Shown here piece after piece: positions 29,001 to 34,685 of a stretch of 64,000 nucleotides of DNA. The stretch lies in NCBI RefSeq assembly GCF_900112575.1, contig NZ_FOMH01000008.1, positions 124,001 through 188,000 of the forward strand. The letters are read 5' to 3'. Source of the DNA: Flavobacterium phragmitis. Lineage in GTDB: Bacteria; Bacteroidota; Bacteroidia; Flavobacteriales; Flavobacteriaceae. The notes beneath the pieces were generated by a model, which saw only the letters and a list, made by a program, of their open reading frames with translations, was not told where the DNA came from and ran no database searches. How positions within the stretch are numbered: the first letter of the stretch is position 1; every line of letters starts with the position of its first letter. A program made the translations under genes and the position numbers.

Positions 29001-30457
29001 ATATTGGTGGTGATGGCTATAGTGCTCCAGTCGTTTTAAAAAGTAATGGAACGGCTCAGAATTATTTATATTTGCATAGAGATTATCAGGGAACTATTGT
29101 TGCCATCAGTGATCAAAATGGTGCTGTGGTAGAAAAACGACTTTTTGATGCTTGGGGAAGTATCATAAAAGTCGAAGATGGTTCCGGTAATGCATTGTCA
29201 GGTTTAACGGTTCTAGACCGTGGTTATACAGGGCATGAGCATTTACAGAGCATAGGGATTATTAATATGAACGGCCGTTTGTATGACCCGAAACTCCATC
29301 GATTCCTGCAGCCGGATAATTATGTACAGGAACCTTACAATACGCAGAATTACAATAAATATGCTTATGTTCTAAATAATCCGTTGAAATATACAGATCC
29401 TAGCGGAGAGGTTATAATCGGATTTGCTGGTGCTGTGATAATTGGTGCGACTATTGCCGCATTAACTTATACTATAACAGCATTAGTTGCCGATGTTCCG
29501 TTCACAGTGGGCGGTTTGGTCAAAGCAACTTTTGTTGGAGCAGCAAGTTCTGCGGTAACTTACGGTATTGGAAGTGCGGCAGGAAGTTTGTTTACCAATT
29601 TCTATTCTCAGGCTGCATTTCAGGCTGTGGCACACGGTACTTTTCAAGGTGGTATGACTGCCATTTCTGGCGGTAAATTTTGGAGTGGCTTTGCTGCTGG
29701 AGCTTTGAGTAGCATTGCATCAAGTGCATGGGGAGGAGGAATGAGTACAGAGACAGTCGATGGCGTTACAACAGAAACAATACACCAAGGATTAAGTGGA
29801 GCTACAGGTATGGTAAATGGCTTTGGTACAATTGCTTTTGGTACAGTTTCAGGTGGTGTTGGTGCACAACTTACAGGTGGTAATTTCTGGCAGGGAGCGG
29901 CGACAGGTCTTGTTGTTAGTGGGCTGAATCATGCAATGCATAAAATTCAGGGGAATCAGCTAGATAAAGAAGTTAATGAAACTTTTAAAGAAAATGCTGA
30001 TAATAAGGCTCCAGTAACAGCAGAAGCTTTGGAAGAAGTTTTAAATTTGCCAGTATTAAGAAAGTGGGCTTCTAGATCGGGTAATCCTAAGACTTATTAT
30101 AGTAAAGAAATGTATGCAAAAGACGGCCAATCTGAGGCATTAACTGAATTGAGTTTAGTCGATCATAAGAGTTCGACAATAACATATTATGCGGCTTCGT
30201 TTTCAAGTTATAGAAATTTAGCACAGACTGTTTTACATGAGTTGGGTCATGCGAGATTTAATTATTTAGGGTTTAGATGGGCAGTTGCTCAAAAATATGG
30301 AGATAGAACGGGATGGGCTGTTTCAGAATTTTATGCATACAAATTTGCTTATATGATAGGCAGAGTTCCATATGCATCTTATGTAAATTACGCAATTGGA
30401 GCGGCATATGTTCACGGTATGCCATCCTACAGTGAATTAGGTTTAATTAAAAAATAA
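23042..30457 (+). CDS. Giant SpvB/VCBS/RHS polymorphic toxin with metallopeptidase-like tip
   Basis: 2471 residues in one frame. Order: signal peptide (1-18); SpvB-like domain (about 20-270); five DxDGDG-type VCBS/FG-GAP calcium-loop motifs near residues 326, 457, 535, 590 and 658; RHS/YD repeats (about 870-1590); two tandem 155-residue copies of a beta-rich module (1604-1905); RHS core ending GRLYDPKLHRFLQPDNY (near 2080) and DPSG at 2119-2122; a Gly/Ala-rich pre-toxin segment to about 2302; and a variable tip. The tip has HELGH at 2399-2403 and Glu2429 as a possible third zinc ligand. The head-to-core layout resembles Tc toxin B/C components, where the RHS shell encloses the tip. Likely role: contact-dependent or secreted killing of rivals. 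The following lipoprotein is its likely immunity protein. Confidence 0.9.
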   Translation: MKKFYLFILVLVTPYIYSQNFTDTKGELQISSSGTAVYTLPIAVPPSIKSVAPIINLVYNSGVRGGIAGQGWSINSISAISRIATRRDIDGFVDGVDFDDNDKLALDGQRLLIKTGTYWASGSTYETEYKSNTKIELKIEGAIMYFIVTAPDGSRSWYGSKGAGSLQNSVSLNSWHIVHYEDVNENFIDYNYKTVAYNNTNQLYIDTITFSGNNSTGIAAQNKIAFNYRNAKRIERDYLKGQAVYATQILDNIKVYASNSLFRTYQLKHYEDVKLGYERVKSIQEINAQMEESNPVTFTYASSPANEERIEKTYVNNLAFDKVDIAGDFDGDGRLDFVADKKIFTNLFTGNTGNSGINFPTIRPTLIFPATIKQNYKINQFHSIIEPVASNSQIQFIAYNIVDSNLNYTGLTSSTVQTITFDNTIFIDPSYKDEDENYVPPVAPPQDSRNNEYLSGDFDGDGISEVLILSKDERLVWEVYINSSGYSEGGYWRLYSNTNSDYRREARLAYLSTGASTVLQGDSYYICATGKRYVADLNGDGKSDIININQHGQYSIVEINKSPSGAIEVNRIGYGTLSNYSHTKQILFGDFNGDGKTDIMLPTSEGGEGQTEWNIYYANPKPAGGDFFFKETLNIVEYRPDTGSDYNTQRHWSNYYAIDINGDGKSDLVRVWRKYFKASWTINNHDTQWRVTGFTNNIGKTDASGFPLTYDSGTYESGSPDIPIPIVSNYKYDGANSELVVVRGHYNKIEYYQFNKNLDTDNRLVTVTESNGNIKQTIEYKPMQAEGASLGNASTDFYSSENAVTYPNIEIIRNSDSYLVSKLTATINGVSKYQDFRYRGFVSNFVYGTVGFTHTTRSSWYLSSSDSKIWTTQYNDANYRGANTIIWSSTDANTVFSDTPSNLLSTKTNIFDSYTNPISKVYNILLRSQTAIDHLTNVKTETTFTYDGTVQSSNYYGLEAQSITKNFSGAALQGTITVDTQYENNPSGTGSSYYVGRPKKVNSSSTIYTGDTRTSEEVYSYSGANLTKTEKKGTGTYAIIEDMTYDALGNLLTKTVSAPGAPTPPASRTITDEYDATKRFVIKKTDHQGFVTNFVYNTLGQVTQSTDYLGVVNSYTYDNWGKLITTATQNTASTSLTSSIVYAKLSNGGYTTTTTNNTDGKTITQYDVLGRAVITSTKGFAANSMVSKQIVYDGLGRKTKESQPYFTSPSQWTAYEYDYLMRPVKVTAHTGKIQTLSYSGLTTTSNDDGKITTITVDALGNKTQTTDPGGAINFVYYANGQLKESDYQGNKVTISIDGWGNKIAMTDPSSGTYTYSYDAFGQIKTETTPNGTTSYEYDAAGKTTQKTIIGTNTNSKTTYAYNAFNLVTSSSFVNNLEGNAITNTFEYDGYKRISKTTESTPYAVFTKELAYDTYGRALTETSTATISGKSSSKKVKHTYTNGYAWQILDDATQQVLWQTNSLNERGQLTGASVGNGVAISNTYDQYGYASQFKFDRTVTNPGNVMTLTTTFEPKRGNLTNRTNNLFSWNESFTYDGLDRLLTYKNALGQQQTQSYDDKGRITQNNVGTYDYTVTGKTYQNNSITLSPDALNYYKNRGGVSSTEEIFSDGMEEKTGWGTEKYPNTNFHTYSIGGAHGGQVSLKLDNKTTSKYYVYSDKWIDINNTVDTQYILSAWIFTYSGQSEIGVYAKNECGTNDYIQLDNVGGESEMKWSKISKTILIPAYTKKIKIRLDSNYGTVWFDDVQINKANLDSPTTDVSEVFNDGTESQTGWGTEKHPNTNFHSYSIGGAHGGQVSLKIDNKTTSKCYVYSDKWININNTTDTKYTLSAWIFTYNGQGSIGLYTKNECGTGDYIQVDNVGGESEMKWSKISKTILVPASTKRLKVRLDSNYGTVWFDDIKVDRTDPLPPTGNTQMITYNTFKSPVQIEETGVDKISFTYNDGNDRSSMFYGSLDNEKLLRPYRKHYSADGSMEIKQNIITGETEFLTYIGGDGYSAPVVLKSNGTAQNYLYLHRDYQGTIVAISDQNGAVVEKRLFDAWGSIIKVEDGSGNALSGLTVLDRGYTGHEHLQSIGIINMNGRLYDPKLHRFLQPDNYVQEPYNTQNYNKYAYVLNNPLKYTDPSGEVIIGFAGAVIIGATIAALTYTITALVADVPFTVGGLVKATFVGAASSAVTYGIGSAAGSLFTNFYSQAAFQAVAHGTFQGGMTAISGGKFWSGFAAGALSSIASSAWGGGMSTETVDGVTTETIHQGLSGATGMVNGFGTIAFGTVSGGVGAQLTGGNFWQGAATGLVVSGLNHAMHKIQGNQLDKEVNETFKENADNKAPVTAEALEEVLNLPVLRKWASRSGNPKTYYSKEMYAKDGQSEALTELSLVDHKSSTITYYAASFSSYRNLAQTVLHELGHARFNYLGFRWAVAQKYGDRTGWAVSEFYAYKFAYMIGRVPYASYVNYAIGAAYVHGMPSYSELGLIKK
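27851..28750 (+). repeat. Tandem duplication of a 465-bp coding module within the RHS gene
   Basis: Copy 1 (27851-28315) and copy 2 (28316 to about 28750) encode residues 1604-1758 and 1759-1905 with the same sequence order, including GWGTEK, IGGAHGGQVSL, LDNVGGESEMKWSKI and SNYGTVWFDD. DNA similarity is high, so the duplication is recent or gene-converted. The pattern of a glycine/aromatic beta sandwich ending VWFDD resembles carbohydrate-binding jelly-roll modules. Confidence 0.85.
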
Positions 30458-30465
30458 AGTGACTC

Positions 30466-31239
30466 ATGAATAATCAAATTTTTATTTGTTTAGTGTTTAT
30501 TTGCTTAATTTCTTGTGAAAAAAAAGAGTTGTCAATAGAAAAAGGTGTAAAAATAGAAATACTTAATGACGAGATAAAGTGTATTGGAGATTCTTGCCTT
30601 GTTTTAAGAGCTAAACCAATTTATAAAGCAATGGAAAGAAACATTGCAAAAAATATCATTACTTATAAAATATCTAATAATACGAAAGGCAGATATTTAT
30701 TTGTTTTAGATGAGGATTTTATAGATCCAATAAATCAATACGACATAAGAAGTTGTTCTTATTGTAAAAAAAGCAAGCTTTTTTATAATATTGAATCAAA
30801 CGATAATGTTAGAGCTCTGTATTCTTTAGAAAGAGGAGATAATTTTATGTCAAATAACAAGATGAATCCGGAAATTTTTCGAATTGAAGAAACTAAATTT
30901 AAATTAAATGAGTTAAATTATTCTCAAGTTAATAATGATTTTGATTTTTTAAATTCAATTCGAAAGAATTCTTTTGTGCTTTATCCACAAGAAACTAAAT
31001 ATTTTCAAACCGTTGTTTATTTGCCCATTAAAGAGGCAAATAATTTCGATAACGCCTTTTCATATTTTAGATTTAATAGCAAAAAAAAATATACTTTTAA
31101 TTTCATTTATATTTCAGATAGCACATTACTTAAAAAAAATCTACCAAAGCATAAACTTGAAGAATTGAAAGAAAACAATATAAAAGTTTTTCAAGGACAA
31201 TTAATTTCAAACAAAGTTCCTGTAAGATTTATTTATTAG
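30466..31239 (+). CDS. Lipoprotein, putative immunity protein for the RHS metallopeptidase tip
   Basis: 257 residues that I do not recognise as a family. The signal peptide ends LISC (lipidated Cys17), so the protein should be anchored in the envelope. The mature part has three further cysteines early on (IKCIGDSC, SCSYCKKS) and is rich in lysine and aromatic residues. The gene starts 8 bases after the RHS stop, in the position expected for the cognate immunity gene of a polymorphic toxin. Envelope location would fit neutralising a toxin that acts in the periplasm. Function is inferred from position alone. Confidence 0.7.
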   Translation: MNNQIFICLVFICLISCEKKELSIEKGVKIEILNDEIKCIGDSCLVLRAKPIYKAMERNIAKNIITYKISNNTKGRYLFVLDEDFIDPINQYDIRSCSYCKKSKLFYNIESNDNVRALYSLERGDNFMSNNKMNPEIFRIEETKFKLNELNYSQVNNDFDFLNSIRKNSFVLYPQETKYFQTVVYLPIKEANNFDNAFSYFRFNSKKKYTFNFIYISDSTLLKKNLPKHKLEELKENNIKVFQGQLISNKVPVRFIY

Positions 31240-31244
31240 TAAAA

Positions 31245-31938
31245 CGCTGGAGCTTTGAGTAGTATTGCAGCTAGTGCATGGAGTGGTGGAGGAGAAAACA
31301 GTAATTATCATGGAGCTGGCAGATTTGCTAGTTCAGGAGTAGGTATGATTGCATTTGGTACAGTTTCAGGTGGTGTTGGAGCACAACTTACAGGAGGAAA
31401 TTTTTGGCAGGGCGCGGTTACAGGTCTTGTAGTCTCCGGGTTGAATCATTACATGCATAAAATGCAAGCTGAAAACCCAAATAGAACAAGAGCAAGAAGC
31501 ATTGTTGATAAATATAAACACGGAGATGTAAATGAAATTGAACAATGGTTAGATGATCATCCATTTGTTACTAAAGACGGAATTGTTTCATTTAAAGGAA
31601 TTGATGGGTTAAGTGTAGATACAAATCCATCTAATGGAAATCCTGATTATATGAATAATGCATATGAAAAAGCTTCTCAGTGGGGAATAAAAAAAATGGC
31701 AGTAGGCGTATTAAAACTATTAATTAAAGGAGGAGGAAGTCTGTTAAGTGATGGAGGTTTAGCCAAGGTGCCTCAAAGAAATAATGGTATGATAACATTA
31801 GATGTTTCTAACGCGCAAAGTGCCTTGATAGATTATGTTTTTAGGCCACAAGGTCCGACGCAAAACCCTGCAATGATTAATGGCTTTAGCTCTTATTCTG
31901 GGCTTAGCAGATTTGATCTATATTATAAGGTTAAATAA
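31245..31938 (+). pseudogene. Orphan RHS C-terminal tip cassette 2 (no proper start)
   Basis: An in-frame stop (31240-31242) lies directly before the point where sequence homologous to the RHS gene begins (AGALSSIA, parent residues just before 2240). The only start available is a TTG at 31255. The first 75 or so residues copy the conserved pre-toxin segment, including FGTVSGGVGAQLTGGNFWQG and GLVVSGLNH. From about 31466 on, the sequence is unrelated to the parent tip and encodes about 155 residues of an alternative toxin domain I do not recognise (ending SSYSGLSRFDLYYKVK). This is the hallmark of a stored, silent tip that can be swapped in by recombination through the shared segment. Confidence 0.8.
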
Positions 31939-31972
31939 TTATTTAAGAACTCTTTGACTAAATATACTCGCA

Positions 31973-32662
31973 ATGAAAAGTTTTCAGTTCATTTTGATAA
32001 CAATTACATTTATGTTTATTTCATATTTAGATTTATGTAATAAATTAAATGGGTTTTTATTAATAATAAGTTATTTACTTTTTATTTATTATTGTTCAGT
32101 TAGGTATTTTGAAACAAACTATTTCGAAAGTTTTAGATTTAATTTGAAATTATTCTACTATTTATTATTTGTAATATGTTTTTACATTTTTTATTTTTTG
32201 TCTATATCTTTTGTATTGGAAAATTATGAAGTGTTACAGTATGATAGATTATATAAATTTGATATTGTTAAAGCTTTATTAGTATTTCCTGTTTTAGAAG
32301 AAATATTTTTTAGAAAATATTTATTAGTTAGTTTGCAAAAAATTAATTCTAATTTTAGTTCAATTCTTTTTTTGTCGTTTGGATTTACTATGACACACTG
32401 TTTTACAAATTCATCTCTTTTATATGTGTTTCTGATGAGTGTTTTTTTTTCTTGGATATATTTAAAAACAAGAAATATTTATCTCACTATTTTTCTACAC
32501 TCTTTCAATAATTTTTTATCGATTACTACTTTAATTAACTTTTTAACTCAAATCAAATTGGAACTATTGTTTGTGGTAATATTTGTATTAATTGTATTGA
32601 TATTTGTATCCATTGTTAACATAAAAAAGGATAAAATAAATGAGTTCTATGAAAGAAAATAA
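31973..32662 (+). CDS. CPBP-family intramembrane protease, candidate immunity protein for cassette 2
   Basis: 229 residues with about seven hydrophobic helices. The CPBP/Abi motifs are complete: LEEIFFRKYL with Glu109-Glu110 and Arg114, THCF with His142, and LHSFNN with His176. These proteins are membrane-embedded glutamate-type proteases related to eukaryotic Rce1, and several are known immunity factors for bacteriocins. It lies 34 bases after the orphan tip, in the slot where an immunity gene is expected, so protection against that tip is the most economical reading. The DNA is more AT-rich than nearby housekeeping genes, as for many horizontally moved toxin cassettes. Confidence 0.75.
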   Translation: MKSFQFILITITFMFISYLDLCNKLNGFLLIISYLLFIYYCSVRYFETNYFESFRFNLKLFYYLLFVICFYIFYFLSISFVLENYEVLQYDRLYKFDIVKALLVFPVLEEIFFRKYLLVSLQKINSNFSSILFLSFGFTMTHCFTNSSLLYVFLMSVFFSWIYLKTRNIYLTIFLHSFNNFLSITTLINFLTQIKLELLFVVIFVLIVLIFVSIVNIKKDKINEFYERK

Positions 32663-32726
32663 GAGGCAAAAAAACTGGATTAAAATATTTTTTGAAAATT
32701 TACTTGCTTTCTTTTTGGAGCAATAA
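32649..32726 (+). CDS. Tiny ORF, possible remnant of another immunity gene
   Basis: 25 codons from an ATG that overlaps the CPBP gene's end. The peptide has a basic start (MKENKRQKNW) and an aromatic, hydrophobic run (IKIFFENLLAFFLEQ). It ends where the third tip cassette's homology is about to begin. It could be a small membrane peptide or the stub of an immunity gene cut off by recombination. No family match. Confidence 0.25.
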   Translation: MKENKRQKNWIKIFFENLLAFFLEQ

Positions 32727-33363
32727 AATTACTAATATATGTCTGTCAGGAGGAGCTGGTGCAGCGTTTACAGGTGGTAATTTCTGGCAGGGAGCTGTTA
32801 CAGGCTTGGTAGTTTCTGGGTTGAATCACGCTATGCATATGATGGATGATAATGGATACGACCAGAATGGTAAACAAATTAATAATAAAGGAGGAGATAC
32901 TACTGATTATCTTTATGATGAAAAAGGTAACATTATAGAATCCACAAATGTTAAATTTATTGGAGCAATCTCTCAAGGAAAATTTAGAGACCTTGGTGGT
33001 TTTAGAGGATATGGTTTTAAAGGATTTTCTATGGCAACAGGCTCGATAGTTGAAGATAATACCATTTTTGAATTGTATGCTGGGGGTAAAGTTCTTGAAG
33101 GAGTTTCTGCAAGTTTTAAGTTTCTGAGAGCAAGCGGAGGAAGAATTAATGGATTTTCAATTTCTAAGGGTTCTGGATATGGCTCAAAAGCAAGGTTTGA
33201 TGTTCATAAATTAGTTAATCCTTCAAAAAGATCTAATTCTTTTTCAGAATGGGTTAAAGGTAAAGTTTTACCACATTACCATAGAGGAGCAGGGAATAAT
33301 CTTCACAGACATCGACCTTGGGAGAAAGGGTGGAATGATAAAAGTTTTTGGGATAGATTTTGA
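32692..33363 (+). pseudogene. Orphan RHS C-terminal tip cassette 3 (no proper start)
   Basis: Only a TTG start is available. Homology to the parent RHS begins around 32748 (GGAGAAFTGGNFWQG) and runs through the junction GLNHAMH at about 32835. After that the sequence diverges into about 170 residues of a third toxin-like domain. It is glycine-rich and ends in a dense histidine/arginine motif (LPHYHRGAGNNLHRHRPW) with a preceding RFDVHK. Such His/Arg clusters are common in nuclease toxins, but I cannot assign a family. The shorter piece of shared segment compared with cassette 2 shows it broke from its parent at a different point. Confidence 0.75.
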
Positions 33364-33375
33364 ATTTATTTTATA

Positions 33376-33678
33376 ATGGAAAAAAAAGTTTTTTTTAGTA
33401 ATTATATTCCAGCATTGGAACAAGCTTTGAATTATGAGCAAAAGTTTGATTTTGAGGTTGTTGGTCCCGATATGTTTATAAGTGATATTGTTGTTAGAAA
33501 TAGTTTGGACGAATTTGAAAACGAAAATTATTTTGAATTTAAAAAACTTTTTAACTTAGTTTCAAATTATTTTGATGCAAGAACTCACAATTTTCAAAAT
33601 GTGGATGGTAAAAATATTGCTATTATAAAAGAGGAAATTTTAGAAGAGATAGAAAAAATTAAAAAGATTTATTTTTAA
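33376..33678 (+). CDS. Small acidic protein, candidate immunity protein for cassette 3
   Basis: 100 residues, no signal peptide or membrane helix, acidic and rich in aromatic residues (DFEVVGPDMF, FENENYFEFKKLFNLV), ending in a charged helix. It starts 12 bases after the third tip. A compact acidic cytosolic protein fits neutralising a basic toxin such as a nuclease. I do not recognise the family; assignment is by position. Confidence 0.65.
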   Translation: MEKKVFFSNYIPALEQALNYEQKFDFEVVGPDMFISDIVVRNSLDEFENENYFEFKKLFNLVSNYFDARTHNFQNVDGKNIAIIKEEILEEIEKIKKIYF

Positions 33679-33913
33679 GACAAAACAACAATTTTCCAAA
33701 TATATAAAGAAGAATTCCAGTAATGTATCAAATGTGTTGGTGGTACTATTTTAAAAGAAATAGCTCTTAATTATCAGTATTTTAAACAATTGTTACAATA
33801 GGAATTAAGATAAACTAAAGATGTTTTGTAATTATATAATTTCTTAAATGAGATAAAATGGCTTTGAGTATTAGTTCGTGTTGCAGATGTGTTGGTGAAA
33901 TTATGTGTATGAT

Positions 33914-33988
33914 AAAATATTACAGGATGAAGCAGGAACTGCACTTGCCGGATTAACCGTGTTAGACCGTGGTTATACGGGGCACACC
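33914..33988 (+). pseudogene. Scar of RHS core sequence
   Basis: About 25 codons matching the RHS core of the parent gene: DEAGTALAGLTVLDRGYTGH here against DGSGNALSGLTVLDRGYTGH in the parent (nucleotides 29177-29240). The match stops abruptly at a repeat element. There is no start codon or continuation, so it is a leftover of an earlier RHS gene or recombination event. The rest of 33679-33913 shows nothing recognisable. Confidence 0.8.
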
Positions 33989-34210
33989 CCGCTCTCCGAA
34001 AAGTTCCTTAAGAAAAGCTGCGCAAATGTCTCTGACTTTGCGCAATTTTTTGGTAGTTATTAGAATTTGATACCTCACAAAAGTCTCCGACTTTTTCCGT
34101 TCATACCTTGTTAGAATTTTTGTATTAGGAATTTTTTGTTTGAAAGTCAGAGACTTTAAGAACGTGTATGTTTTTAAGTACATTTGTTTGAAAGGCGCAA
34201 AGTCGGATTG
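33985..34210. repeat. Intergenic element with AAAGTC(C/A)GAGACTTT steps
   Basis: Several short inverted segments follow the RHS scar: AAAAGTCTCCGACTTTT, AAAGTCAGAGACTTT, GGCGCAAAGTCGGA and a GCGCAAA hairpin. The overlapping minus-strand frame is low complexity and is not called a gene. Confidence 0.5.
34019..34052 (+). terminator. Hairpin followed by T run after the RHS array
   Basis: TGCGCAAA and TTTGCGCA pair around ten bases and are followed by ATTTTTT. It may end transcription leaving the toxin/immunity array. Confidence 0.5.
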
Positions 34211-34295
34211 TTATAAATCTAATTTTTCAAGACTTTGTTATTTGACAAGAAATATTTCTACTTTAGTTAAATAGAAAAACGTAAAGAATAAAACC

Positions 34296-34655
34296 ATGTT
34301 AAATCAGCATAAAGAAGTAATTAGGAAGGCATATAACGCTTTTAATGAGCGAAATATAGATCATTGTTTGTCTACCATGCAGGAAGATGTTCAATGGTCA
34401 AAAGCTTGGGAAGGTGGTTATATTAGCGGACACGAAGAAATCAGGCAATATTGGACCAGACAATGGGCGGAAATTAATCCGAAAGTAGAACCTGTTGGTT
34501 TTGTAGAAAGAGACAACGGAAGTCTGGAAGTTCTGGTGCAACAAAACGTAAAAGACCTTCAAGGCAATTTAATCTTTGATGGATTGGTAAAACATGTTTA
34601 TACCTTTGAAGACGGTTTAATCAAAACTATGGATATTGAATTAGTGGAGAATTGA
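34296..34655 (+). CDS. NTF2/SnoaL-like domain protein
   Basis: 119 residues forming one cone-shaped NTF2-like domain: helix start NQHKEVIRKAYNAFNERNID, then EDVQWSKAWEGGYISGHEEI and a beta-sheet half ending FEDGLIKTMDIELVEN. Members include ketosteroid isomerase-like enzymes and many small ligand-binding proteins. No catalytic Asp pair can be assigned with confidence, so it is left as a fold-level call. It is cytosolic, monocistronic and convergent with the TPR lipoprotein gene. Confidence 0.8.
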   Translation: MLNQHKEVIRKAYNAFNERNIDHCLSTMQEDVQWSKAWEGGYISGHEEIRQYWTRQWAEINPKVEPVGFVERDNGSLEVLVQQNVKDLQGNLIFDGLVKHVYTFEDGLIKTMDIELVEN

Positions 34656-34685
34656 TTGCGAGAAAAATTTTATATCTGAATAATT

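Noticed and set aside
33962..34183. 73-codon minus-strand frame after the RHS array
   Set aside because: It is built from the AAAGTC repeat element and a terminator-like hairpin, with no family features.
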